DNA from: Chloroflexota bacterium
Lineage (GTDB): Bacteria; Chloroflexota; Dehalococcoidia; Bin125
Direction of reading: 5' to 3'
Length of the DNA: 64,000 nucleotides
Assembly: GCA_003228175.2 (NCBI GenBank)
Contig: QGNQ01000001.1
Span: forward strand, 1-64,000
A program made the position numbers and the translations under genes. Below, one piece after another: positions 9,075 through 17,664 of this stretch. Position 1 is the stretch's first letter; the number at the start of each line of letters is the position of its first letter. Below the pieces are notes generated by a model, which saw nothing but the letters and a program-made list of their open reading frames with translations, was not told the DNA's origin and searched no databases.

Positions 9075-9368
9075 CTAGACCTCGACGCGGTCCTTGAGGC
9101 CCTTGGCGGGCTTGAAGGCGACCACCTTCTTGGCGGCGATTTGAATCGTCGCGCCGGTAGCGGGGTTGCGACCCTCGCGCGCCTTGCGCTTGCGGGTCTC
9201 GAACTTGCCGAAGCCGGCAACCGAGACATCGCGATCGGCGTCGAGTTCGACGGCGATGATGCCTTTGCCGGACTCGGAGCTGAAGATCGACTCGACGACC
9301 TCCAGGGCCTTGGCCTGTGTCAGGTCCGTCTGCTTCGCCAGCTTCGCGGCCAGCTCGGTCTTGTTCAT
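9075..9368 (-). CDS. hup: HU-family nucleoid DNA-binding protein
   Basis: A 97-residue protein of standard HU length. It begins MNKTELAAKLAKQTDLTQAKA (helical dimerisation part), has GFGKFETRKRKAREGRNPATG (the beta-arm entry with the R-x-GRNP-x-TG signature) and ends VVAFKPAKGLKDRVEV. It binds and bends DNA without strong sequence preference. GAGAGGA lies about 8 bases before the ATG. It is probably transcribed on its own, given the hairpin downstream. Confidence 0.97.
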   Translation of the reverse strand: MNKTELAAKLAKQTDLTQAKALEVVESIFSSESGKGIIAVELDADRDVSVAGFGKFETRKRKAREGRNPATGATIQIAAKKVVAFKPAKGLKDRVEV

Positions 9369-9482
9369 GCGGGTGTCCTCTCGATCGGCCCTATCCGCCG
9401 GGCTTTTTCGGCGGTTCCAGCCGATTTCCAGTCACGATACGCGGCGCGCGGGCCGGGTCAAGCGCCGATGTCGTCCGCACGA

Positions 9483-9512
9483 CTGTCCGGTCCGCGTATA
9501 GCGGACCAGACA
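9483..9512. terminator. Long dyad upstream of HU
   Basis: GGTCCGC-GTATA-GCGGACC forms a perfect 7-bp stem, flanked outside by CTGTC and GACAG with small mismatches. It lies just past the stop (minus strand) of the kinase relic and about 115 bp upstream of HU. It may be that gene's old terminator or an HU operator. Confidence 0.35.
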
Positions 9513-9528
9513 GCGCCCGTGATTCGGC

Positions 9529-9650
9529 CTATTCACCCCGGATTAAGCGCTCCACTTCGGCGCGAGCGGGCATCGCTTCTTGCACGCCGGGCCGGGTCAC
9601 GGCCAGCGCCGCGGCCGCGTTGCCCAGCGCCACCGCGGCCGGCAGCGTCC
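9529..9650 (-). pseudogene. C-terminal relic of a PfkB/ribokinase-family kinase
   Basis: Read on the minus strand, the approximately 40 codons before the stop at 9529 give LPAAVALGNAAAALAVTRPG, then VQEAMPARAEVERLIRGE. This is the typical ribokinase-family C-terminal pattern (A-V-x-x-x-N-A-A-A-A-L-x-V-T-R-x-G ... P-x-R-x-E-V). Upstream of about 9650 the frame no longer resembles the kinase, and the catalytic GAGD region is absent. The rest of the gene has been lost. The identification rests on a short stretch. Confidence 0.45.
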
Positions 9651-9739
9651 TGGCGCCGGTCGCGGCTGCCGGGATCGCCGGTGTCCTGGTGCTGATGCTG
9701 GGCGCCAGCGCGCGCGTCGCGCTGCGTCGCCGGGCCTAG
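9645..9739 (+). pseudogene. Possible C-terminal relic of a membrane protein
   Basis: On the + strand, the last ~30 codons before TAG at 9737 read as a hydrophobic helix ending in a basic tail (GIAGVLVLMLGASARVALRRR). That is what the last helix of an inner-membrane protein looks like, and a strong hairpin follows. There is no credible coding upstream of about 9645, where the kinase relic on the other strand begins. Low-complexity high-GC sequence can mimic this, so the call is tentative. Confidence 0.25.
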
Positions 9740-9761
9740 TCCCGCACGATTCGGATCAACG

Positions 9762-9795
9762 GAGAAGGGCGGGGACGCAAGTCCCCGCCCTTCTC
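9762..9795. terminator. Strong 15-bp hairpin with GCAA loop
   Basis: Perfect stem GAGAAGGGCGGGGAC paired with its complement at 9781-9795, closing a GCAA (GNRA-type) tetraloop on the + strand. It sits between the + strand relic and the end of the SDR gene (stop at 9870, minus strand), so it may serve as a bidirectional terminator. No clear T-run is present on either side. Confidence 0.6.
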
Positions 9796-9869
9796 GTGTC
9801 TCCCCCGCCGGCCAACCTGAAGCGCCGAACAGATCCGACTCTGACCCCCCGAGTGAAGAAGCCCCAGAG

Positions 9870-10643
9870 TTAGAAAATCGAGAAGCCGCCGTCGATCTTG
9901 ATCACGTCGCCCGTGTGCCAGCGCGCGGCGTCGCTCATGAGGTACACGGCGATGGCGCCGAAGTCGTCCGGCGTCCCGTAGCGACGGAAGGGGATGCGCG
10001 GGATGACCGCCTGGTTGAACTTCTCGTTCTCGAACACGCGCTGCGTCATGGGCGTCTCCACCCAGCCCGGGATGACCGCGTTGGCGTTGATGTTGTATCG
10101 CGCCAGGCCAACGGCCAGGCCCAGCGTCATGGCGACGAGGCCGCCCTTCGTGGCGGCGTAGGCCTGCCCCTTGGGGGCGCCTTGAATCGCGGTGCCGCTG
10201 CTGGTCAGGATCAGGCTGCCGCCTTCCCCCTGATCGACCATCTGCTTACTGGCGGCGCGCAGCGTGAAGAAGGCGCCCGTGAGGTTGACGTCGATCACGC
10301 GTTGCCAGTCTTCAGTGGTGTGCTCGAAGAACGGCTTGTCGTTCTGATTGCCGATGCCCGCGTTCGCGAACAGCGCGTCGACGCGCCCATACTCCGCGAC
10401 GACCGCCGCGATCGAGTCGTTGACGGCGTGCTCATCGGAGACGTCGCATCGAATCGCCGAGGCGGAGGGGCTGATCTGCTGCAGCTCCGCCTGCGCGGCG
10501 GCGTTCTTGTCCGGGTTGGTGCCCCAGATGCTGACCTGCGCGCCGGCCTCCGCGACCGCCTTGGCGAAGCCCAGACCAATGCCGCTGTTGCCACCGGTGA
10601 TAACCGCGACCTTGCCCGTGAGATCGAATCCGTCGTATGCCAT
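9870..10643 (-). CDS. Short-chain dehydrogenase/reductase (SDR)
   Basis: A 257-residue classical SDR: an NAD(P)-dependent oxidoreductase of alcohol/ketone substrates. Cofactor motif TGGNSGIG is near residue 17, followed by NAG (ANAGIG), the catalytic Ser in LTSSGTAIQG, YAATK (catalytic Tyr and Lys), then PGWVETPM and the C-terminal DGGFSIF. The start has a strong AGGAGG site seven bases upstream. It is divergent from an enoyl-CoA hydratase, so a role in beta-oxidation-like chemistry is possible, but the substrate is unknown. Confidence 0.93.
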   Translation of the reverse strand: MAYDGFDLTGKVAVITGGNSGIGLGFAKAVAEAGAQVSIWGTNPDKNAAAQAELQQISPSASAIRCDVSDEHAVNDSIAAVVAEYGRVDALFANAGIGNQNDKPFFEHTTEDWQRVIDVNLTGAFFTLRAASKQMVDQGEGGSLILTSSGTAIQGAPKGQAYAATKGGLVAMTLGLAVGLARYNINANAVIPGWVETPMTQRVFENEKFNQAVIPRIPFRRYGTPDDFGAIAVYLMSDAARWHTGDVIKIDGGFSIF

Positions 10644-10865
10644 GTCATCCTCCTTCTGCGCCCGCCCCTTGGCTCCGGCGGGGCCGCGCCGTGCATTCGC
10701 CTCGCTGCGCAGTCTCGGGCAGACGCAGGCTGGGCGCCACGCAGAGGCGCGACGGGTGTCGGCGCCGGCGTCGTCAGGCGGGCACTGTTCCAGCCGCGGA
10801 GCGCTGGCTGTAGCCTTCGCATCGCGTTCGCGCCGCCGCGAGCGGGCGCTAGCAGGAGGTGCCGC

Positions 10866-11678
10866 ATGCCGGAAGAACGGGTGACGATTGAGGTGCGGGA
10901 CGGGGTCGCCGATGTGCGGCTCAACCGCCCGGAGAAGATGAACGCGCTGGACCCGGCGATGTTCGACGCCATCCGCGAGGCCGCGGCCTCGGTCTCCGCC
11001 GACGCGTCGATTCGCGCGGTGGTGCTCTCCGGCGCGGGACGGGCGTTCTGCGCCGGGCTCGACTTCCAATCCTTCCAGGCCATGGAGGGGCGGCCACCCC
11101 GCGAGAACACGGGCGACCTGTTGTCGAAGGGACCGCAGACGCGCGCCAACGCGGCGCAGTCGGTCGCCTGGGCCTGGCGCGAAGCGCCGATGCCCGTGAT
11201 CGCGGCGGTGCACGGGGTGGCGTTCGGCGGGGGCTTGCAGATCGCCCTCGGCGCCGACATCCGCTTCGTCGCGCCCGACGCGCGTCTCTCGATCATGGAG
11301 GGGCGCTGGGGGCTGGTGCCAGACATGGCCGGGACGCAGTTGCTGCGGCACGTGGCGCGCGAGGACTTCGTCAAGGAGCTGACCTACACGGCGCGAATCG
11401 TGCAGGGCGTGGAGGCGGTGGAGGTGGGGCTGGCGACGCACGTGTCGGAGGAGCCGCGGGAGGCCGCGCTGGCGCTCGCCCGAGAGATCGCGCAGAAGTC
11501 GCCGCACGCGGTGCGGGCGCAGAAGGCGCTGCTCAATCAATCGGTGGAGCTCGACGCGGCCACCGGGCTGGCGCTGGAGGCGTCGCTGCAAGCATCGTTG
11601 ATCGGGACACCGAACCAGCAGGAGGCAGTGCGTGCGAACCTGGAGAAGCGACCGGCGACCTACCAGGACCCGGGTTAG
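10866..11678 (+). CDS. Enoyl-CoA hydratase/isomerase (crotonase) family protein
   Basis: A 270-residue crotonase-fold enzyme. The oxyanion-hole motifs are present: SGAGRAFCAGLDFQSF near residue 60 and HGVAFGGGLQIALGADIRF near residue 115, followed by EGRWGLVPDMAGTQLL. The position usually held by the first hydratase Glu lies in IMEGRWGLVPD. AGGAGG precedes the ATG. It is followed after 6 bases by the MBL-fold hydrolase, so the two are probably co-transcribed. Substrate and exact reaction (hydratase, isomerase or hydrolase) are not determined. Confidence 0.9.
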   Translation: MPEERVTIEVRDGVADVRLNRPEKMNALDPAMFDAIREAAASVSADASIRAVVLSGAGRAFCAGLDFQSFQAMEGRPPRENTGDLLSKGPQTRANAAQSVAWAWREAPMPVIAAVHGVAFGGGLQIALGADIRFVAPDARLSIMEGRWGLVPDMAGTQLLRHVAREDFVKELTYTARIVQGVEAVEVGLATHVSEEPREAALALAREIAQKSPHAVRAQKALLNQSVELDAATGLALEASLQASLIGTPNQQEAVRANLEKRPATYQDPG

Positions 11679-11684
11679 ACCGGG

Positions 11685-12698
11685 ATGCCGAGTCGTGACT
11701 TCGACGAGTCGCTGACGCTGCCGGCCTCGCTCCAGGATGCCGGCATCCACCCGATCACGATGCCGATGCCGTTCGCGCTGCGACACGTGCACGCCTACGC
11801 GCTGGAGACCAACGACGGTTGGGCCCTGATCGACGCCGGCTTCCCCTCCAAGCAGGCGCTGGACATCTTCCGGACCGAGCTAACTCGAATTGTGGGCGAC
11901 CTGAGCCGCATCAACGCCGTCGTGGTCACCCACTTCCACCCCGATCACTCGGGCCTCGCGGGCTGGGTGCAGCGCGAGTCAGGGGCGCAGGTCTACATCC
12001 ACAAGCTGGACGCGGAGCGCCGCACGCAGATGCGGGACCGCGACCAGGAGTTGATCGACGGCAAGGGCAGCATCTTCGCGGAGAACCTCAACGACGGGCC
12101 CGGCCCGGACGAGCGTGTGTTCGATGTCTTCCGCAGCCAGATGGATGACATGGAGCTGCCGGAGACGGCCCCGACCTTGGTCGATGGCGACACGGAGATC
12201 GAAGTCGGGGGACGCGCCCTGCGACTGATCTGGACGCCCGGGCACACCCCCGGCCACCTCTGCGTCGCGGACCCGGCCGCGAATGTGCTGTTCAGTGGCG
12301 ACCACATTCTGGGTCGGATCACGCCGCACATCGGCCTCTGGACGGCGGACGGGACGAGCCCGCTGCACGAGTTTGAGGACTCGCTGCGCAAGGTCGAGGC
12401 GCTGGGCTTCGAGACGGTGCTGCCCGCCCATGAGGCGGTCGTGGAGCGACCGAACGAGCGCATCGGCGAGATTCTGGCGCACCACGTCGATCGCAAAGCG
12501 CAGGCGATCGAGGCCATCGAGTCGGGCGAATCGAACGTGTTGGGGATCGCGGCGCAGCTGTTCGCCAAGCGCTGGGACGTGCCGATGCAGCGGGCCTTCG
12601 CGATGGCGGAGACGCTGGCGCACTTGGAGGCGTTGGTCGTGGACGGGGCGCTGGCGCGAGAGGGCGTCGGAGCGGACGCGTCGTACCGGCTGGCCTGA
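11685..12698 (+). CDS. MBL-fold metallo-hydrolase
   Basis: A 337-residue metallo-beta-lactamase-fold hydrolase. The metal motif THFHPDHSG is near residue 86, further ligands are GHTPGH and SGDHIL, and a C-terminal helical extension (HHVDRKAQAIEAIESGESN) matches the LACTB2-like/winged-helix-tailed MBL group. Members act as thioesterases, ribonucleases or lactonases. The tight spacing to an enoyl-CoA hydratase favours a CoA-ester or lactone substrate (inference). Confidence 0.88.
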   Translation: MPSRDFDESLTLPASLQDAGIHPITMPMPFALRHVHAYALETNDGWALIDAGFPSKQALDIFRTELTRIVGDLSRINAVVVTHFHPDHSGLAGWVQRESGAQVYIHKLDAERRTQMRDRDQELIDGKGSIFAENLNDGPGPDERVFDVFRSQMDDMELPETAPTLVDGDTEIEVGGRALRLIWTPGHTPGHLCVADPAANVLFSGDHILGRITPHIGLWTADGTSPLHEFEDSLRKVEALGFETVLPAHEAVVERPNERIGEILAHHVDRKAQAIEAIESGESNVLGIAAQLFAKRWDVPMQRAFAMAETLAHLEALVVDGALAREGVGADASYRLA

Positions 12699-12721
12699 GG
12701 GCCAAACTCGGCTGCGACGGA

Positions 12722-13717
12722 CTAGCGCAGCAGCGACTCCAGGTAGGCCCCCACGGCGGCAGTGTCTCCCGGCGGCATCTGCACCATTTGCAGCTCGGCG
12801 CCCAGGGCGGAGCGCTCCTGTAGCTGCTCGCGCACGGAGTCGATCGGCCCAACCACCTGAATCTCCGCGACCATCTCGCGCGTGATCGCGTCCAACGACG
12901 CGTCCTTGTCGCGCGCCGCCCAGGCCTGGCGGGAGGCGCCGACCTCGGCCTCGAAGCCCTCGCGGGAGAGCATCTGCCAATAGAAGGAGCCCATGCGGTT
13001 GATGTAGAAGTGCAGCGGTGCGCGCGCGACCAGCCATTGCATGTCGTCGTTGCTGCCGTCGGTCACGTAGACGTTGGTGAACGGCGCGATCGTCACCGAC
13101 CCGGCCTCGCGCCCGGCGCCCGTCGAGGCGGTGTCGAGCTGCGCGCGCAGCCCGCCGAAGTGGGCCTTGGGCCAGTGGATGGGGTAGATGCCGTCGGCGA
13201 TCTCTCCGGTCTGCACGATCGACTTGGGGGTGATGGCCGCGATGTAGACGGGGATCTTGGTGCGGGGACGGTTGTAGTCCAGCTTGAAGCCGCGCTCCAG
13301 GTGGTAGAGCTCGCCCTCGTAGTTGAGCGCGTCCCCCGCGATGAGGATGTTGAAGATCTCGGTGTATTCCCGCAGCCGCTGCACAGGCCGCTCGAAGGGC
13401 ACACCGTGGAAGTGCTCAATCACCTGATTCCCGGAGGAGCCCAGGCCCATCACCATGCGACCGTCGGAGATCTGATCGAGCAGGCCGATCTCCTGCGCCA
13501 TCACCGCGGGCGAGCGCGAGAAGCAGTTGAGGATCGCCGGGCCCAGCTTGATCTTGCTGGTGTTGGCCGCCAGCAGGGTCAGCCAGGGCAGCACCGACGT
13601 GCCCCAGGCCTCGCCCCGCCCGACGAGTTCGTAGCCCAGGTCCTCCGCAATGCGGACCTTCGCCAATGAGTCTTTCCAGTCGGCCGCTTCCAGTCCTGCC
13701 ACGACGCCCAGGCGCAT
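12722..13717 (-). CDS. LLM-class (luciferase-like, probably F420-dependent) oxidoreductase
   Basis: A 331-residue TIM-barrel flavin/deazaflavin oxidoreductase. It begins MRLGVVAGLEAADWKDSLAK, with ADLGYELVGRGEAWG-like early residues, LDQISDGRMVMGLGSSGNQV, and PVYIAAITPKSIVQTGEIADG in the C-terminal half, all typical of the F420-dependent N5,N10-methylene-H4MPT reductase-like subgroup. It lies convergent with the MBL hydrolase (23-bp gap). The substrate is unknown, as for most of this family in F420-producing bacteria. Confidence 0.88.
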   Translation of the reverse strand: MRLGVVAGLEAADWKDSLAKVRIAEDLGYELVGRGEAWGTSVLPWLTLLAANTSKIKLGPAILNCFSRSPAVMAQEIGLLDQISDGRMVMGLGSSGNQVIEHFHGVPFERPVQRLREYTEIFNILIAGDALNYEGELYHLERGFKLDYNRPRTKIPVYIAAITPKSIVQTGEIADGIYPIHWPKAHFGGLRAQLDTASTGAGREAGSVTIAPFTNVYVTDGSNDDMQWLVARAPLHFYINRMGSFYWQMLSREGFEAEVGASRQAWAARDKDASLDAITREMVAEIQVVGPIDSVREQLQERSALGAELQMVQMPPGDTAAVGAYLESLLR

Positions 13718-13820
13718 ATCGGATCTCCGCTTCCATCAGCCGGCGCCACTCGGGCGTCGCGTCGGCGAGGCTATCACGGCCTGGGTCCAATCCGTGCTGG
13801 CCCGGTCCGTGTTGGTGAAG

Positions 13821-14795
13821 TCAGTCGGCTTCGAAGGCCCAGCGCTTGATCAGGTGGTGGGCGATGGCGATCGCGGGCGGGATGCGCAGCGCCGGCGTGT
13901 CGGCGCTGGCGCCCTTGTCGGGGTCGTAGTCCGCCTCGAAGAGGGCGCGGGTTTGGGCGCGACTGAACCAGCAGGCCTGCCCGATCTCGTCACCGTCGAC
14001 GGTGATATCCATCGTGCTGGCGCGGGCCCGGCAGCCCAGCATCAGCGAGCTGGGGAAGGGCCAGGGCTGCGACGACTCATAGGTCACGTCCGTGACCTCA
14101 ACGCCCACCTCTTCGAAGACTTCGCGCCGCACGGCCTCCTCAACGGTCTCGCCCTGGTCGATGAAACCGGCGACGCAGGTGAAGACCGGTGGGGGCGCGT
14201 CGGCGCTGTTCGGCTTGGCCCGCCCAGCCAGCAGGCAGCGGTCGTGACCGTCGTGGACCAGGGTGATCACCACCGGGTCGGTGCGGGGGAAATGCTGCTT
14301 CTGGCAACGGGTGCAGACGCGCTGGGCGCCGCCCTGCCGTGGCGCGGTGGCTGCGCCGCAGTTGGGGCAGAAGCCGTGTCGGGCGTGCCAATCGACGAGC
14401 GAGCGCGCCTGCGCCGCCAGCCCCGATTCCTCCGTGGCGAGCTCTGGCGCCACCCCGCGCAGGTCGCGGTAGGCGGCGCCTTCCGGCAGCGGCAGCACGG
14501 CCGGCGCGTCCTCAAGCGCGCTCACATCGAGGGCGAAGTGGGGGACGCCGTCGCGCAGGCCCAGCAAGTGCTGCTCGCCGTCGACGACGGCCAGCTGATC
14601 GGGCCTGAGCCAGATCAGGGCTGCGGCGGCGCCGGCGTGGTCAATGGGGAATCGCAGCTGCCAGATCGGCAGGATGCGGCGGCGGGGGTCATCACGCTGG
14701 GCCTGTAGCCAGGCGTCGTCTTTGCGCTCATTGGCGGCCCGGTTCAGGGGATTGCCGGCGAACAGATTGCGGTCTGAGTCGGGCGTGGGAGGCAT
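13821..14795 (-). CDS. nudC: NAD(+)/NADH diphosphatase (deNADding Nudix hydrolase)
   Basis: A 324-residue protein with the NudC layout: an N-terminal domain, a zinc ribbon (CPNCG ... CTRC), the Nudix box GFIDQGETVEEAVRREVFEE and the NudC-specific QPWPFPSSLMLG motif that follows it. It hydrolyses NAD(H) to NMN(H) and AMP and can remove NAD caps from RNA 5' ends. The ATG at 14795 fits family length; the longer open frame upstream overlaps the CoA-transferase gene on the other strand and is not coding. Divergent from that gene by about 105 bp. Confidence 0.94.
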   Translation of the reverse strand: MPPTPDSDRNLFAGNPLNRAANERKDDAWLQAQRDDPRRRILPIWQLRFPIDHAGAAAALIWLRPDQLAVVDGEQHLLGLRDGVPHFALDVSALEDAPAVLPLPEGAAYRDLRGVAPELATEESGLAAQARSLVDWHARHGFCPNCGAATAPRQGGAQRVCTRCQKQHFPRTDPVVITLVHDGHDRCLLAGRAKPNSADAPPPVFTCVAGFIDQGETVEEAVRREVFEEVGVEVTDVTYESSQPWPFPSSLMLGCRARASTMDITVDGDEIGQACWFSRAQTRALFEADYDPDKGASADTPALRIPPAIAIAHHLIKRWAFEAD

Positions 14796-14900
14796 GGGGG
14801 CCGAGTGTAGCGGCCCGCGCAGCTCATCTCGGCGGTAGACTCTCGGCTTGCGGCCGCTTCCCGATCCGTTGGGCGCGTCGCCACCCGGGAGGAACGAACG

Positions 14901-16103
14901 ATGGCGGCTCCGCTGGCAGGTATTCGGGTCGTGGAAGTCGCGAACTGGCTGGCGGCACCCAGCGCCGCGGCGATGATGCGCGACTTGGGCGCTGATGTGA
15001 TCAAGGTCGAGCCGCCCGACGGCGACGCCTACCGCGGCGTGCTGCAGGGCCTGGAGTTGGATCACAACTACCCCTTCGAGCTGGACAACCGCGGCAAGCG
15101 ATCGATCGCGCTGGCGCTCGACAAGCCGGGCGCGTCGGAACTCGTGCGCCGCTTGGCGGGCACGGCGGACATCTTCATCACCAATCTGGTGCAGCCGCGA
15201 CGGCAGCGCTTCGGCCTGACCGACGCCGATCTGCGCGCCGCCTTCCCGGGCCTGATCTACGTCTCCTTCTCCGGCTACGGCTCCGAGGGCCCCGACGCGG
15301 CGCGGGCCGGCTTCGACTACACGGCCTTCTGGGCGCGTTCCGGGATCTGGGCGCTGATGGGCGATGCGTCGGGCCCGCCCGCCCTCTCGCGCTCCGGCCA
15401 AGGCGACCACACCACGGCGATGAACTTGCTCGCCGCGACGCTGGTCGCGCTGCGACTCAAGGAGCAAACGGGCGAGGGGCAGACCGTGGAGGTGACGCTA
15501 CAGCGCACGGGGCTGTGGACGATCGGCGCGGACGTCTCGCAGGCGCTGGTCACGAAGCAGCAGCTCGACCGCTTCGACCGGCGGGAGATGCGCAACCCGC
15601 TGGCCGGCTCGTACGAGACCCGCGACGGTCGCTGGCTACTGCTGATGATGCCCGCCTCTGACAACTATTGGGCGCCGTTCTGCCGCATGGTGGGACGCGA
15701 GGAGTGGATCGAAGACCCGCAGTACGCCGATGTTCTGGCGCGCCGCGATCACGGAGTGGAACTGTCGCCGCTGGTGCAGGAGATCTTCCTCACCGACGAC
15801 CTGGCCGGCTGGCGCGAACGCCTCGACACGGCGGGCCTGATCTGGGGTCCGGGCGCGGAGCTGCCGGAGGTCGTGGAGGACCCGCAGCTGCGGGTCATGG
15901 GCGCCTTCGAGACCATCGAGCACCCAGACCCGGCCGTCGGCAGCTTCGAGACACTCGCGACGCCGTTCCGGATCACGGATGCGGACATCGCCGTGCGCGG
16001 ACCGGCGCCGGAGATCGGCCAGCACACCTACGAGGTGCTGGAGGAACTGGGCGTGACCACGGACGAGGTCGCGGAGCTGGCCCTGGCCGGAGTCTTGGGC
16101 TGA
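14901..16103 (+). CDS. Family III CoA-transferase (CaiB/BaiF)
   Basis: A 400-residue protein that begins MAAPLAGIRVVEVANWLAAP and continues GADVIKVEPPDGD, NRGKRSIAL, SGYGSEGPD and GEGQTVEVTLQ, the normal order for the formyl-CoA transferase/CaiB/AMACR family. The catalytic aspartate expected before the G-x-LAAL helix is present (GQGDHTTAMN, Asp169). It would transfer CoA between carboxylic acids, or racemise/dehydrate a CoA ester. The length is typical, and it shares a divergent region with nudC. Confidence 0.92.
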   Translation: MAAPLAGIRVVEVANWLAAPSAAAMMRDLGADVIKVEPPDGDAYRGVLQGLELDHNYPFELDNRGKRSIALALDKPGASELVRRLAGTADIFITNLVQPRRQRFGLTDADLRAAFPGLIYVSFSGYGSEGPDAARAGFDYTAFWARSGIWALMGDASGPPALSRSGQGDHTTAMNLLAATLVALRLKEQTGEGQTVEVTLQRTGLWTIGADVSQALVTKQQLDRFDRREMRNPLAGSYETRDGRWLLLMMPASDNYWAPFCRMVGREEWIEDPQYADVLARRDHGVELSPLVQEIFLTDDLAGWRERLDTAGLIWGPGAELPEVVEDPQLRVMGAFETIEHPDPAVGSFETLATPFRITDADIAVRGPAPEIGQHTYEVLEELGVTTDEVAELALAGVLG

Positions 16104-16104
16104 G

Positions 16105-16809
16105 CTACTCGCGCCGCGCAATGATCGTCACATAGTCCAGCGCCGATTCAGCGGCGGCGCGTTCCGCTTCCACCATGCCGCGGATCTCGGCCGCCAAGCC
16201 CGCCTCGCCCTCCCGCTCGACGCGATCGGCGGTCGACCGTAGCGGCGCCAGATACGCGATCCAGTCCTCCAGCAGATGCGCGTGCTGCGAGAGCGGCCGC
16301 AGCCCTGCGACCCGCAGCATCTGCAGGTAGCCGGGCAGGGCCGGGAGCTCCGCCATCTCGGTCGGCAGATCGCTGGGCGCGCCGTCGCGCAGGAACGCAT
16401 CGGACACCGCGACGATGCCGCCCGGCCGCGTGATCCGCGACAGCTCGTGCAGCGATCCGGGCAGCCCCAGGATGGAGGGCGCCCCCAAGCAGGAGGCGGC
16501 GTCGCAGGCGCCGTCCGGCAGCGGCAGTTGCGTACCCTCCGCCACGATCGCCCCGACGCGCGCGGCGAGGCCGCGTTCCTGCACGGCGGCGCCCGCCGCA
16601 ACGACGAAGGCGCGCATCAGGTCGAAGGCCAGCACGCGGGCCTCAAGCCCCGCCGCGAGCGCGCAGGCGGTGACGCCCTTGCCCGCCGCGACATCGGCGA
16701 TCAGCAGCGGGCCCGGCAGCGCCGTGCAGGCCTCACGAAACAGCGTGGTGCTGCGGTTCGTGCCCACGGTCATCGCCTGCTGCCCCGCGAATGCGCCGAC
16801 GTAGTCCAT
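16105..16809 (-). CDS. Class I SAM-dependent methyltransferase
   Basis: A 234-residue Rossmann-fold methyltransferase. Motif I is IADVAAGKGVTACALAAG (near residue 38), then an acidic residue at LAFDLM, motif post-I EGTQLPLPDGACDAASC, and RITRPGGIVAVSDAF (motif III-like). It resembles UbiE/arsenite-methyltransferase-like enzymes but lacks features fixing the substrate. It is separated from the crotonase gene upstream by 14 bases and probably shares its transcript. Confidence 0.85.
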   Translation of the reverse strand: MDYVGAFAGQQAMTVGTNRSTTLFREACTALPGPLLIADVAAGKGVTACALAAGLEARVLAFDLMRAFVVAAGAAVQERGLAARVGAIVAEGTQLPLPDGACDAASCLGAPSILGLPGSLHELSRITRPGGIVAVSDAFLRDGAPSDLPTEMAELPALPGYLQMLRVAGLRPLSQHAHLLEDWIAYLAPLRSTADRVEREGEAGLAAEIRGMVEAERAAAESALDYVTIIARRE

Positions 16810-16823
16810 CCGGCGGCCCGCCC

Positions 16824-17624
16824 CTACTGGTTGAAGCGCGGCTCGCGCTTCTCGGCGAACGCGGCGATCGCCTCTTCGTGGTCGGGGCCGGTGCGGGCCT
16901 CCGCCGTCGCCGCGCCCTCGCTGGCCACCGCCGACTCCCAGGGCGCGTTGACGTTGGCCTGCAGCTGCTGCTTGGCCAGCATCACGACCCGCGTCGGCCC
17001 CTCGGCGATCTCCGTGGCCAGAGCGATCGCCGCAGGCAGCAGCTCCTCCGGCGGATAGATGCGGTTCACGAGGCCCATCTCAAGCGCCTCTTGGGCGGAA
17101 ACGAAGCGCCCCGTGAGGCTCATCTCGTTGGCCCAGCCGGTGCCAACGATGTGCGGCAGCAGCGTGGTCGAGGCGACTTTCGGGAGCAGCCCCACGCGCA
17201 CGAAGCGCATCGACATCCGCGCCGCCGTCGAGGCGAGCCGGATCGCGCAGGGCAGGGTGAAGGTCAGGCCCATGCCCACCGCGACGCCGTTGAAGGCCAC
17301 CACGATCGGCTTCGTCGCGTGCACCGCGGCGATCCAGTTCGAGGCAATGTCGCCCTGGCGGCGACCCGGCGCGATGTCGCCCTGACTGCCGCCTGCGGCG
17401 CCGGGGCCTTGGAACTGCTCGACGAAGTCGGCGCCGGCCGAGAAGGCGCGCCCCTCGCCCGTCAGGACGATCGCGCCGATCGCCGGGTCCTGGGCCCACG
17501 CGTTCAGGCAGGCGACCGCCTCCGCGATCATCGTGGGGGTCCAGGCGTTGAGCTTCTCGGGGCGGTTGAGCCGCAGGATGCCAACCCGGCCCTGGCTCTC
17601 CGTCGTGATGGTCTCGTAGGTCAT
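16824..17624 (-). CDS. Enoyl-CoA hydratase/isomerase family protein
   Basis: A 266-residue crotonase-fold protein beginning MTYETITTESQGRVGILRLN. GRAFSAGADFVEQF supplies the first oxyanion-hole segment and AFNGVAVGMGLTFTLPCAIRLAS the second. AARMSMRFVRVGLLPKVAST is where the catalytic Glu pair sits in true hydratases; here those positions are not Glu, pointing to an isomerase/other crotonase activity or a different mechanism. The C-terminus EEAIAAFAEKREPRFNQ is typical of the family. Probably co-transcribed with the methyltransferase. Confidence 0.9.
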   Translation of the reverse strand: MTYETITTESQGRVGILRLNRPEKLNAWTPTMIAEAVACLNAWAQDPAIGAIVLTGEGRAFSAGADFVEQFQGPGAAGGSQGDIAPGRRQGDIASNWIAAVHATKPIVVAFNGVAVGMGLTFTLPCAIRLASTAARMSMRFVRVGLLPKVASTTLLPHIVGTGWANEMSLTGRFVSAQEALEMGLVNRIYPPEELLPAAIALATEIAEGPTRVVMLAKQQLQANVNAPWESAVASEGAATAEARTGPDHEEAIAAFAEKREPRFNQ

Positions 17625-17664
17625 GCCAGCACCTCCTCTCGCCGCTTCCGTGCGCTCGGTTCGA

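Noticed and set aside
5999-9097. A 1,032-codon open frame on the + strand
   Set aside because: It crosses the sigma, anti-sigma-like and M20 peptidase genes on the other strand, and its sequence is low-complexity.
12722-13037. A 352-codon open frame at 11979-13037 on the minus strand
   Set aside because: It covers parts of two unrelated genes in other frames (MBL hydrolase and LLM oxidoreductase) and has no conserved domain.
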